A model generated the notes under the pieces. It searched no databases. It saw only the letters and a list, made by a program, of their open reading frames with translations, and was not told where the DNA came from. A stretch of 64,000 bases of DNA, taken from Opitutaceae bacterium (GTDB taxonomy: Bacteria; Verrucomicrobiota; Verrucomicrobiia; Opitutales; Opitutaceae). Shown piece after piece: positions 1 through 8,039 of this stretch. How positions within the stretch are numbered: position 1 is the stretch's first letter; each line of letters opens with the position of its first letter. The stretch is taken from positions 1-64,000 of the forward strand of contig JAHFTC010000003.1 in assembly GCA_023269585.1 (NCBI GenBank), written 5' to 3'. A program made the translations under genes and the position numbers.

Positions 1-456
1 CAGGCTGGCGACCTTGGTGAAGCGCCAGCGGCCATCGGTGCCGAAATCGACGCGGCCGATGCCGCTCTGCACGCTGGCGTAGAATTCCCCGGTGGGAGCG
101 ACGGCCAACGCGAGGGTGCTGTTGCGCCGGTCGGTCGCGGCCTGGTGGTAAACCTCCCAGCGCACACCGTCGCCGACGGCAATCTCGTTGCGGGCCACGA
201 CGAGCACGCGGCCGTCGGGGAGCTGGCGGAGGTCCGTGGGCGGGGTGCTCAACCCCATCGCTTCCGGACCGAGCACGACGAACGCGGGGATGCCGGCTTC
301 GGTGAGGCCGGGCGGGGCGGGATCGGCCAGGCGCGTTTGCGCGCCCAGCACTCCGGCGGCGCAACAGGCGAGGGCCAGGGCCAGCCGCAGGTGGGCAAGG
401 GAAGCCCGCCCGTCGCGTGGGAGGCCGGGTTGCGCACTGGATCGGCAAGAACTCAC
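1..456 (-). CDS. Two-component regulator propeller sensor kinase, N-terminal part (runs off the left edge)
   Basis: The first 152 codons of a gene that continues beyond the window. The GTG start at 456 is chosen because an AAGGAG box lies 5 bases upstream. The protein has a hydrophobic, signal-like stretch (about residues 22-42) and then beta-propeller sequence. VVLGPEA, RQLPDG and VGDGVRWEVY align closely with VVLGPEA, IRLPDG and IGDGSRWEVF of the complete propeller histidine kinase at 24576-27956, so the two are paralogs. The family is membrane-anchored, with a periplasmic propeller, a Y_Y_Y domain and a cytoplasmic kinase; only the start of the propeller is visible here. Assignment as a kinase rests on the paralog, since no kinase residues are in the window. 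Confidence 0.75.
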   Translation of the reverse strand, partial: MSSCRSSAQPGLPRDGRASLAHLRLALALACCAAGVLGAQTRLADPAPPGLTEAGIPAFVVLGPEAMGLSTPPTDLRQLPDGRVLVVARNEIAVGDGVRWEVYHQAATDRRNSTLALAVAPTGEFYASVQSGIGRVDFGTDGRWRFTKVASL

Positions 457-998
457 GTCGGCTCCTTATCGGTTGATCACCAGGAGGCTTGAGGCCCACG
501 GCGACCGGTCCGCCCGCCCGGAAAATGGAACGGCCGGCGCCCCGAAAGGTGCCGGCCGTCGATGTTGTTACCATCACTGGGAGCAGCTTTCCCGGGTGCC
601 CTACTCGCACGCCGGGGCCCACACTGCTTCCAGAATACGCGTCCGCCCGCTGGAAGGGCGGCACGGAAAAGAGGCGGGGGAAAGAACGGGTTTCGCTGCG
701 CGGCCGCGGTGGCATCCCGGGCGAACGGGGACGAAAGTGGCGCAACGGCGGGGCGGTGTCGCGCTCCCTTTGATCAACGGGCCGGTTCGGCGGTGGGCGG
801 TCGCGCCGGTCGCCCCAGCGGCGCGCGAAGGGCGGGCGGCGGGGTGCGCGGTTGTGTCCATTCGAAGGCGACGCCGCCGGCCGCGGACGGGGCCGGAGCG
901 CAGCCGGTGCATTCAGCGGCCGTGTCATCGGACGATGGGGCCTGTGGCGGCGGCTTCGCGGTTTGACCCCGGCGGGTCGTGGGCATCGGCTTCGCGGC
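457..998. other. Gene-free stretch with one inverted repeat
   Basis: No credible gene was found. It separates divergent genes and should hold both promoters, but no clear -35/-10 pair stands out in this GC-rich DNA. An imperfect GC-rich inverted repeat (531-541 with 548-558, one mismatch, 6-base loop) lies 75-100 bases upstream of the propeller kinase start. It could be a leader hairpin or a weak terminator. Confidence 0.4.
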
Positions 999-1799
999 AT
1001 GGCCACCCCTATCCTGCCCACCCCGACGCCCTCCTCCCGCCTGGTTGCGTTGTCCACCCTGTTCCTGCTCGCCGCGTTGCCGCTCGTGCGCGCCGCGGAT
1101 GTGCCGGTGCCGCCCGAGTGGGCGCTGCCCGGCACCGCCACCCACCAGCAGGTGCCGCCACCTGCCGGCTTCACCCGCGCCAGCACGATCATCACCGAGC
1201 CGATCGGCATCTTCGAAGGTCAGGCGGAGGTCGGCACTTCGCTCGTCCCGGGCAGCGCGAGCTTCGACCCCGCCACGGGCCGGTACACGATCGACTCCGC
1301 CGGCTACAACATCTGGTACTTCCGCGACGAGTTCCGCTTCCTCTGGAAGAAGCTGTCCGGCGATGTCTCGTTCGCGGCCGACATCACCTTTCCGAATCCA
1401 CAAGGCTACGACGACCGCAAGGTCGTGCTCATCGTGCGCCAGGACCTCGATGACGACGCGCAGGAGATCATGGCCGGCCTGCATGGCGCGGGGTTGATCC
1501 ACCTGGCGCAGCGCCCGACGAAGGGTGCCGATCTCGCGGAGGTGTGCCGCGACAAGGGCACGGGCCCGGTCGGCGCGACCAAGCCGGTCCGCCTCGGCCT
1601 CGAGAAACGCGGCGACACGTTCACGCTCTTCGTGGGCCAGCCCGATGGTTCGATGCAGGCGGTCGGCCAGCCGTTCACGCTGAAGTTCGACGCGCCGTTC
1701 TACGTGGGCCTCGGCTTCACCTCGCACCTGCCCGTGACCTCCGACACCGCCGTGGTGGGCAACGTCGTGCTCGAGAACGCCGCGGGCAAGGTGAAGTAG
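999..1799 (+). CDS. Secreted protein with a probable concanavalin-like beta-sandwich domain
   Basis: A 266-residue protein. The ATG at 999 is chosen over upstream codons because it begins directly before a signal peptide (residues about 14-30, hydrophobic, ending LVRAAD). The mature part alternates short beta strands (YNIWYFRDEFRFLWKKL, VSFAADITFP, RKVVLIVRQDLD, VRLGLEKRGDTFTLFVG, FYVGLGFTSH). This pattern resembles DUF1349/laminin-G-like lectin folds, in which a sugar or lipid surface is bound. No catalytic signature is seen. It stands alone between a divergent sensor kinase and a toxin-antitoxin pair. The fold is inferred from the strand pattern; the substrate is unknown. Confidence 0.7.
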   Translation: MATPILPTPTPSSRLVALSTLFLLAALPLVRAADVPVPPEWALPGTATHQQVPPPAGFTRASTIITEPIGIFEGQAEVGTSLVPGSASFDPATGRYTIDSAGYNIWYFRDEFRFLWKKLSGDVSFAADITFPNPQGYDDRKVVLIVRQDLDDDAQEIMAGLHGAGLIHLAQRPTKGADLAEVCRDKGTGPVGATKPVRLGLEKRGDTFTLFVGQPDGSMQAVGQPFTLKFDAPFYVGLGFTSHLPVTSDTAVVGNVVLENAAGKVK

Positions 1800-1994
1800 G
1801 CGCGCCGCGGAGGGCACACTACGCCGGTTCGAGGCACAGACATGAAGGCCAACGGGAGACCCTGACGCGTTTTCCCAGTTCCGCGGATACCTTCTCGAGC
1901 GAGACGGGAGAAGGGCGAGCAAACAACGGCCAGGCCTCTTTTCGCCCCCCGCGGCGCAGTTGCCAGACAATGAGAAAACCGCAAAGTCGCCGCC

Positions 1995-2204
1995 ATGAGC
2001 ACCGTCGCCGAAATCGAAGCCGCCTTGGAGAAGTTGCCCGTGGACGCGCAACGCGCGGTGGCCGCGTGGCTGGAAGCCAAGCTCTGGCCGGAGGCCTCTG
2101 CGATGACAGCGGCCATCGACGAGGCCGAGCGTTCCCTCGCCGATGAGGGAGGTGTGCCGGTGGCGGACGTGCGCCAGAACGTGCGCTCATGGATTACCGC
2201 GTAA
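1995..2204 (+). CDS. Antitoxin of a RelE/ParE-type toxin-antitoxin pair
   Basis: A 69-residue acidic, helical protein (begins MSTVAEIEAALEKLP). It ends in a segment, PVADVRQNVRSWI, typical of short antitoxins that wrap their C-terminal tail around the toxin. Its stop overlaps the downstream toxin start by 16 bases, the tight coupling usual for type II modules. Antitoxins of this class normally also repress their own promoter, but no palindromic operator was recognised in the 195 bases upstream. The identification rests mainly on the partner gene. Confidence 0.75.
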   Translation: MSTVAEIEAALEKLPVDAQRAVAAWLEAKLWPEASAMTAAIDEAERSLADEGGVPVADVRQNVRSWITA

Positions 2205-2488
2205 TCCTCTCGCGTCCGGCCTTGCGCGATTTGGGCGAGATCGCTCGCTACATCGCCCAGGACAACTTGGACGCTGCCGAACGCATCGCACTGGAGTTGG
2301 TTGCATTGGCCGAGTCGTTGGCGGTTCTGCCGCGGCGCGGCGGCCTGTTTCGGGCGCGCCCTGGGGTGCGGCGCCTGGTGAGCGATCCCTATCTTGTCAC
2401 CTATCGCATCGATGAGACCCAGCGCGTGGTGTATGTGCTGCGTTTTTGGCACGCCAAGCGTGGCCCGAGAAGTTGGTTACCAAGCTGA
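2189..2488 (+). CDS. RelE/ParE family toxin
   Basis: A 99-residue protein of the RelE/ParE fold. It opens with YRVILSRPALRDLGEIARYIA, the usual first strand and long helix. It closes with the strand pair RRLVSDPYLVTYRID and RVVYVLRFWHAKRG, whose YxVxYR/HxKR pattern is typical. Members either cut mRNA on the ribosome (RelE) or poison gyrase (ParE); the sequence alone does not separate the two. The start at 2189 lies inside the antitoxin gene, giving translational coupling. Length and motifs look intact, so the module is probably functional. Confidence 0.85.
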   Translation: MDYRVILSRPALRDLGEIARYIAQDNLDAAERIALELVALAESLAVLPRRGGLFRARPGVRRLVSDPYLVTYRIDETQRVVYVLRFWHAKRGPRSWLPS

Positions 2489-2553
2489 ACCCTGCGCTTC
2501 CGTTGTGCAGAACAAGCCGGAAGGGCGAGCCCGGCTCGGCCCGTTGGGCGTGG

Positions 2554-2948
2554 TGCTCGCAACTGGGTCGAGAACGTTGCCTGACGGGTCGCCCTGAAGG
2601 GACGACCTACGGGGCGGTGGGCACGAAGAGGAGTGTGGGAGCACCCAATGGCGGTGCGTGCGCCTGCGCGTGGGGCGGTGCTTCAGCCCGCCCCGGCCGG
2701 TGTGGTGCGCGCAACTGGGTCGAGAACGTTGCCTGACGGGTCGCCCTGAAGGGACGACCTACGGGGCGGAGCGCGAAGGGGAGTGTGGGAGTTGCCCAAT
2801 GGCGGTGCTGTGCGCCTGCGCGTGGGGCGGTGCTTCAGCCCGCCCCGTTGGGCGTGGTGCTTCAGCCCGCCCCGTTGGGCGTGGTGCTCGCAACTGGGTC
2901 GAGAACGTTGCCTGACGGGTCGCCCTGAAGGGACGACCTACGGGGCGG
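2554..2948. repeat. Tandem array of three 150-180 bp repeat units
   Basis: Three copies of a unit begin at about 2554, 2711 and 2888. Each carries the block gcaactgggtcgagaacg, followed by a hairpin block at 2588-2614, 2740-2766 and 2919-2945. The hairpin arms are GTCGCCCT and AGGGACGAC. Copy 3 overlaps the 3' end of the FG-GAP gene, supplying its stop codon at 2938. Copy 1 repeats the following 13 bases (gtgggcacgaaga), which are part of that gene's last codons. The array therefore arose by duplication that included the gene end. The rest of 2489-2937 holds no gene. Confidence 0.85.
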
Positions 2949-5900
2949 TGGGCACGAAGAGCTGAACCGGGCCGTTGCAGCGGGCGACGATGACGGCGGG
3001 GGTCTTGGATCCGGGGAGGGTGAGTGCGGCGGCGGCGCGGGCCTCGCCGTCGACGACGAGGCCGGAATCGCCGGGCAGGAGGGCGGTGAAGTTGCCTTGG
3101 CCGTCGCCCTGGAGGAAGACGCCGAGGCCGCCGTCGAAACGGCCGGTGGTGGGCTCGGGGCCGAAGTCGTTGCCGACACAGACGAGGTCGAGCCGGCCGT
3201 CGGCGTCGAAGTCGCGGGCGACGATGGCGTTGATCGGGGCGAGCTGGGCGGCGGGGGGTAGCTCGGCGAACGAGAAGGTTCCGTCGCCACGATTCAGGTA
3301 CACGCCGCTGGCGAGTTCGGTGGCGGCGAGGCGGCGCGTTTGCGCGAGGCGGTCGGCGCCGAAGATGTCCTCGACGGAGGCGCGGGAGAAGGCGGCGTAG
3401 GTGGGAAACTTGCGCGGGAGCCACGGGAACGCGTAGGCGAGCTTGCTGCGGCCGCGCACGGGCGCGGGGCGGCCGTCGACGTAGTGGGCCTTGACGAGGT
3501 GTTCGCGGCCGGAGTTGTCGAAGACTCCGGAATACAGGAGCGCGGGCTCGGCGGCGGAGGCGTGGTACTTGGTGTTGAGGCCGGTGTTGCCGACGACGAG
3601 ATCGGGGCGGCCGTCGCCATTGACATCAGCGACGGTGAGCGCGCTCCACCAACCGGTGCGGGCGGCGAGTCCGGCCTGCGCGGTGAGGTCCTCGAACCCG
3701 TGGCCGGTGTTGCGCCAGTAGCTGATCGGACCCCAGTCGAGGGCGAGGAGGAGATCGGGGCGGCCGTCGCCGTCGATGTCGGCCCAGGCCGCGGCGGTGA
3801 CCATGCCGACTTCGCGCAGTCCGGGCGCGAGCTGGTCGGTCACGTCGACGAGGTTTCCGCCTTCGTTGCGGTAGAGGAAGCTGCGGGGCGTGGCCGGGTA
3901 TTTGCCGGGCACCACGCGGCCGCCGAGGAAGAGATCGGTGGCGCCGTCGCCGTCGAAATCGGCGGCGGTGAGGGCGCCGAGGCTGGTGCCCGCGCCGGGC
4001 AGCGCGGCGGTGGGGGCGGCGGCGAAACGGCCGGCGCCGAGGTTGCGGAAGACCCGGGCGCCGAGCGCGGGGTCGCCGGCGTTACGTCGTATCCCGCCGG
4101 AGGCGACAACAAGCTCGGGGAGCCGGTCGCCGTCGAGATCGGCGAAGAGCGCAGCGGTGTCGTCGGAGGCGAGATCGGCCTCCCACGGCTGGTCGGGCGC
4201 GGCGACGAAAGTGCCGTCGGCGCGGGCGAGGAACAGCCGGCCCGGCCGTCCGTGTTGGCCGGCGACGAAGACGTCCTCGTGGCGGTCGCCATCGACATCG
4301 GCGACAGCGAGGGCGGGCGCGGTGCCGTTGAGCCGGCGCGGGAGCAGGCGCTGGCGGGAGAGTTCGTCGAAGGGTCGCAGCGCGGTCTCGAGTTGCAGGC
4401 CGTGGGCGGCGGCGGTTTCGGTGAGCAGCGCGGCGGGGTTCGCCGGGGTCTGGCGCACGGCGGGCGGCAGCGGGGCCGCGGGATCGAGTGGCGGCTCGGC
4501 GAGGGTGAGGAGCTGGTCGGCGGGGAGATTTTCGAGGACCTGCACCTGGCCGCGCGGCCAGTGCACCGTGAGCCGGCGCACGCGGGTGTCGGTTCCGAGG
4601 CCGAAGTGCGCGACGGGCGGCTCGCTGGCGACGATGCCGCGCTCGGGAAAGAGCTGGCGCACCTGCACGCCGGAGGCGGTTTCGAGGCGGAGCTCGGCGC
4701 CGATACCGTCGAGGTTGGGCGCGCGGCCGGCGAGTTTCACGGCGAGGCGGTGGCCGGTGGCGGTGTCGTTGCGGATGAGGCTCGGGGGCTCCTCGCAGTT
4801 GGCGTAGACGAGGTCGAGGTCGCCGTCGCCGTCGAGATCGGCGAGGGCGCAGCCGAAGGCGACGCTCGGCTGGTCGAGTCCCCAGGAGGCGGAGACATCG
4901 GCGAAGCGCAGGTCGCCGAGATTGCGGTACGCGAGCGTGGGCTCGCGGCGCGGCGGGGCGTTCTTCCAGACGGCGGCGCGGGCGGCGAGGGTGGGGGCGA
5001 CGTTCTGTTTGTCGACGAGGTCGGCGTCGAGGAAGTTGCGGATCATCCCCGAGGTGAAGAACACGTCGGTGTGGCCGTCGTTGTCGAGGTCGGCGAGGCG
5101 CGGGGCCCACGTCCAGCCGGTGGCCTCCATCCCGGCGAAGTGGGCCAGCTCGAGGTAGCGGTCGGTGCCGGTGTGCAGGTAGAGGGCGTTCCACATGTAC
5201 TGCGGAATCAGGTCGGTGACGCGCTCGGTCTCCCAGAGGCCGCGACCGACCTCCTCCATGCCGGTCATGAAACCGGCGTGGGTGCGCTCGCGCATGTCGG
5301 TGACGAGAAAGTCGGTACGACCGTCGTTGTTGAGGTCGCCGAAGTCGGCGCCCATCGAGAAGTAGGTGACGTGCGGGAGGCGCTGGTCGACGACGTCGGC
5401 GAAGGTGCCGTCGCCGCGGTTGAGGTAGAAGCGGTCGGGGGTCTCGAAGTCGTTGGCGACGTAGAGGTCGGGCCAGCGGTCGCCGTTGGCGTCGAACCAG
5501 ATCGCGGTGTGGCCCTGGGTGAGGCCCCAGATGCCGGCCTCCTTGGAGACGTCGGCGAACTTGCCCGCGTCGTTGCGCAGGAGGTAGTCGCGGCGGCCCT
5601 GCGGGCTCTTGGCGAAATCGAGGATGTTGGTGACGAGGTAGGCGTCGAGGTCGCCGTCGCGGTCGTAGTCGGCGAAGACGGCGTGCACGGAGGCGTCCTT
5701 GAGCGCGAGGCCGTACTCGGCGGCGCGTTCGGTGAACGTGCCGTCGCGGTTGTTCACGAAGAGGAGATTGGGGGCGTCGTAACGGCAAACATACAGGTCG
5801 GGCCAGCCGTCCTGGTTGAGGTCGACGGCGGTGACGCCGACCTTCGGCGCGGGCTCGGCGGCCTCGACGCCGGCCGCGGCGGCGCGGTTCTCGAACCGCC

Positions 5901-6243
5901 AGGGCGCGATCTGGAGGTAGAGCGCGCAGGGGCCGTTTTTCGAGACGGCGAAAAGATCGGGCCGGCCGTCGCGATCGAAGTCGGCGACGGCGACGCCGGT
6001 CTGGAGGGCGCCGAGGGTGAATTCGCGGAAGCGGTCGCCCCACATGCGCGGGTCGTTGTAGACGTTGGGCACGTCGACGCCGGTCGCGGCGGCCGGGAGG
6101 ACGGTGAACGGCTTGCCGCCGGCGGGCGCGACGCTGCGGGCTGCGAACGGGGTCGCGGTGTAGTCGGAGGCTGGAGCCGCCGCGAGCAGCGCGGCCGGGG
6201 CGAGGGTGGCGGCGAGAAGAGGGAGCAGAGCGGTGGCGCGCAT
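2938..6243 (-). CDS. Very large secreted FG-GAP/UnbV (CRTAC1-like) beta-propeller protein
   Basis: An 1101-residue exported protein with a signal peptide at residues 1-23. It has two sets of FG-GAP/VCBS repeats, with the calcium-binding pattern DxDxDGxxD many times over (DFDRDGRPD, DLNQDGWPD, DYDRDGDLD, DLNNDGRTD, DLDGDGDLD, DFDADGRLD). Between the sets, at about residues 489-580, lies an ASPIC/UnbV domain (GIGAELRLETASG, then LTVHWPRG). The family is extracellular; some members are cartilage acidic protein-like and their molecular role in bacteria is largely unknown. It lies just downstream of a haloperoxidase-like gene on the same strand, separated by 278 bp holding a repeat. Its stop codon lies inside a tandem repeat. 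Confidence 0.88.
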   Translation of the reverse strand: MRATALLPLLAATLAPAALLAAAPASDYTATPFAARSVAPAGGKPFTVLPAAATGVDVPNVYNDPRMWGDRFREFTLGALQTGVAVADFDRDGRPDLFAVSKNGPCALYLQIAPWRFENRAAAAGVEAAEPAPKVGVTAVDLNQDGWPDLYVCRYDAPNLLFVNNRDGTFTERAAEYGLALKDASVHAVFADYDRDGDLDAYLVTNILDFAKSPQGRRDYLLRNDAGKFADVSKEAGIWGLTQGHTAIWFDANGDRWPDLYVANDFETPDRFYLNRGDGTFADVVDQRLPHVTYFSMGADFGDLNNDGRTDFLVTDMRERTHAGFMTGMEEVGRGLWETERVTDLIPQYMWNALYLHTGTDRYLELAHFAGMEATGWTWAPRLADLDNDGHTDVFFTSGMIRNFLDADLVDKQNVAPTLAARAAVWKNAPPRREPTLAYRNLGDLRFADVSASWGLDQPSVAFGCALADLDGDGDLDLVYANCEEPPSLIRNDTATGHRLAVKLAGRAPNLDGIGAELRLETASGVQVRQLFPERGIVASEPPVAHFGLGTDTRVRRLTVHWPRGQVQVLENLPADQLLTLAEPPLDPAAPLPPAVRQTPANPAALLTETAAAHGLQLETALRPFDELSRQRLLPRRLNGTAPALAVADVDGDRHEDVFVAGQHGRPGRLFLARADGTFVAAPDQPWEADLASDDTAALFADLDGDRLPELVVASGGIRRNAGDPALGARVFRNLGAGRFAAAPTAALPGAGTSLGALTAADFDGDGATDLFLGGRVVPGKYPATPRSFLYRNEGGNLVDVTDQLAPGLREVGMVTAAAWADIDGDGRPDLLLALDWGPISYWRNTGHGFEDLTAQAGLAARTGWWSALTVADVNGDGRPDLVVGNTGLNTKYHASAAEPALLYSGVFDNSGREHLVKAHYVDGRPAPVRGRSKLAYAFPWLPRKFPTYAAFSRASVEDIFGADRLAQTRRLAATELASGVYLNRGDGTFSFAELPPAAQLAPINAIVARDFDADGRLDLVCVGNDFGPEPTTGRFDGGLGVFLQGDGQGNFTALLPGDSGLVVDGEARAAAALTLPGSKTPAVIVARCNGPVQLFVPTAP

Positions 6244-6365
6244 GGGAGTGGCGGAGTGGGCAGGGGGAGGACGGGGTTTGCTGGTAGGGCGATTGCGCTG
6301 AGACGGCTGTGGCGGGCATCAGCCGGTGTGAAGCTCGCACCGGGTCTGAGAGATTCACCCGCCAG

Positions 6366-6420
6366 GTCGCCCTGAAGGGACGACCTACGGGGAAGGGGCG
6401 CGTGCAAGCACGCGGACCTA
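6366..6420. repeat. Fourth copy of the GTCGCCCT hairpin block plus a second hairpin
   Basis: Bases 6366-6392 are identical to the 27-base hairpin block found three times in 2588-2945. They are followed by a second short hairpin, gcgtgcaagcacgc, and ggacctac. It lies in the 278-bp gap upstream of the FG-GAP gene, so that gene has copies of the same block at both ends. Confidence 0.85.
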
Positions 6421-6521
6421 CAGTTTCAGGATCGGTGCGAGCGGTGTCGTTGGTGGGCTTTCGGCAATTGCGTGATCACGGCCGCGGAGGTGAAGGCCGT
6501 TTCGGAGGCCCCCCGGATGGG

Positions 6522-7796
6522 TTAGTGTGCCGGCCGCGTGGCGACGGGTTGGAGCGCGGTGGCGAAGACGTAGTCGGCGAGTTTCAGGCCGCATTCCTGG
6601 CCGACGAGGTTGTCGGACATGAAATGGATGCCGCCCCAGACGCGGCTCATGCCGATCTCCTTGCGGGCGTCGGAGAGCTTTTTGAAGGTACGCACGGCGC
6701 CGGGCAGACCGTCGGAGGAGGTGGTGAACTCGATGTCGTCGGTGCCGAAGAAGCGTTCGACGATGCGGGAGGCGGCGGCGGAGAAGGTGCTGTGTCCGGA
6801 GGTGTACGACGGGAAGGCCGGCGAGGCCATGAGCGGGATGAAGTCCGGGTGCGCCTCGGCGTGCGGGTTGATCTCCGGGGTAACCTCGCGAATCGCGGTC
6901 TCGGGCCGCCACGTGGAGTAGTGGAATTTGCTGTCCCAACACGAGATGCCGGCGTCGGCGCAGGCGAGATTGAGCAGGGCGAAGAGGCGTGCGCACTCCG
7001 GCGTGGAGAGGCGGTGGCGGCGGGCGAGGTCCTGCGCGATCACGTTCCAGTGGCCGGGCGGGGTGGCGGAGCCGAGGTCGTCGGCCCAGAACGGGGCGGC
7101 GAGGGTCTCGTATTCGGTGCGCTCTGCGCCGTCGCGGGCGCCGACTTTGACGACGTAGGCGATCTCCTCGGCGTGTTCCTGGGAGTCCAGGGCGGGCGGC
7201 GGCGGGGCCCGGAACTGGTCGGGCGAGGTCATCACGAAGGGCGTGACCTTGGCGACGTGGGGCAGCACGGCGGGGCGGAAGCCGGGCGGGGTCTCGCGCC
7301 ATTTGCCGGGCTCGGTGCTGGCGAAGGGGCCGGGCAGGGGCTTGTCGAGGCCGGCGGTGGCGCGGGCGGCGAGGATGCGCGCGGCGACGGTTTTGCCCCA
7401 GGCGATGCCGGCGGTCTTCGCGGCGCCGTCCGGGATGGCGGCGAGGGCGGTGGCGTAGGCGGCGTTGATGTTCTCCGGATTGGCCGCCTGTCCCCAAAGA
7501 GCGAGGATGGTGGTGTGCGCGGCGGCGGCGATGGCGGCGTCGAGGTCGAGGCCGGCGGGGGCGGCTTCGCGCACCAGCCAGCCGGTGTGGGTGCGGGTGA
7601 CGCCGTTGACGGTGTCGAAGATCGCGGCGTGCAGCGACGCGAGATGCTGCGCGGCGATCGGCGGCGGCGTGCGCGCGAGGCGGATGGCGTTGAGGGCCTG
7701 GTCGTTCCAGTCGAGCACGGGAGCGGCGGCGCGGAGGGGCGGGCAGGCGAGGAGGACCGCGGCGAGCGCGGACACAAGAAGACGAGTGGGCTTCAT
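6522..7796 (-). CDS. Vanadium-dependent haloperoxidase-like PAP2 superfamily protein
   Basis: A 424-residue exported protein with a signal peptide at about residues 1-24 (ending LRAAAP). All three vanadate/phosphate-pocket motifs are present: K-x6-RP (KFHYSTWRP, about residue 290), PSYTSGHS (about 330) and SR-x5-H-x3-D (SRVWGGIHFMSD, about 385). Family members oxidise halides with H2O2 using vanadate, or hydrolyse phosphate esters on the same scaffold. The long N-terminal helical region favours the haloperoxidase branch. The adjacent FG-GAP/UnbV gene is on the same strand. Whether it is a true haloperoxidase or a phosphatase cannot be decided from the motifs. Confidence 0.85.
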   Translation of the reverse strand: MKPTRLLVSALAAVLLACPPLRAAAPVLDWNDQALNAIRLARTPPPIAAQHLASLHAAIFDTVNGVTRTHTGWLVREAAPAGLDLDAAIAAAAHTTILALWGQAANPENINAAYATALAAIPDGAAKTAGIAWGKTVAARILAARATAGLDKPLPGPFASTEPGKWRETPPGFRPAVLPHVAKVTPFVMTSPDQFRAPPPPALDSQEHAEEIAYVVKVGARDGAERTEYETLAAPFWADDLGSATPPGHWNVIAQDLARRHRLSTPECARLFALLNLACADAGISCWDSKFHYSTWRPETAIREVTPEINPHAEAHPDFIPLMASPAFPSYTSGHSTFSAAASRIVERFFGTDDIEFTTSSDGLPGAVRTFKKLSDARKEIGMSRVWGGIHFMSDNLVGQECGLKLADYVFATALQPVATRPAH

Positions 7797-8039
7797 GCGG
7801 GTACGTTAGGGTGTGAGCCGAGGCGGGGAGCGCGTCGGGGGTGCAGGGACGGCAGACCAGTTTACTAATAGGGACAATAAGAAATTGTTGCGGGGAAACG
7901 ACGGGGGGCGGAGGTGGCGGATCGTGGGCGGATGGGTGGCAAGGTGCGGCCGTGGTCCGGGAGAATTGGGTTGCCACTCCATTTTGCGGGGCGTTTCGTT
8001 CCGCTCTTTCGCAACTCCAACAACCTAATCTGCACTGCC

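Noticed and set aside
457-998. A riboswitch upstream of the first propeller kinase
   Set aside because: Only one simple hairpin is present; no conserved riboswitch core (c-di-GMP, cobalamin, SAM or TPP type) could be matched.
3340-6375. A 1011-codon plus-strand open frame
   Set aside because: It is the exact antisense of the FG-GAP/UnbV gene. Its Gly/Ala/Val-rich translation comes from high-GC codon bias of the true gene, which has clear domains.
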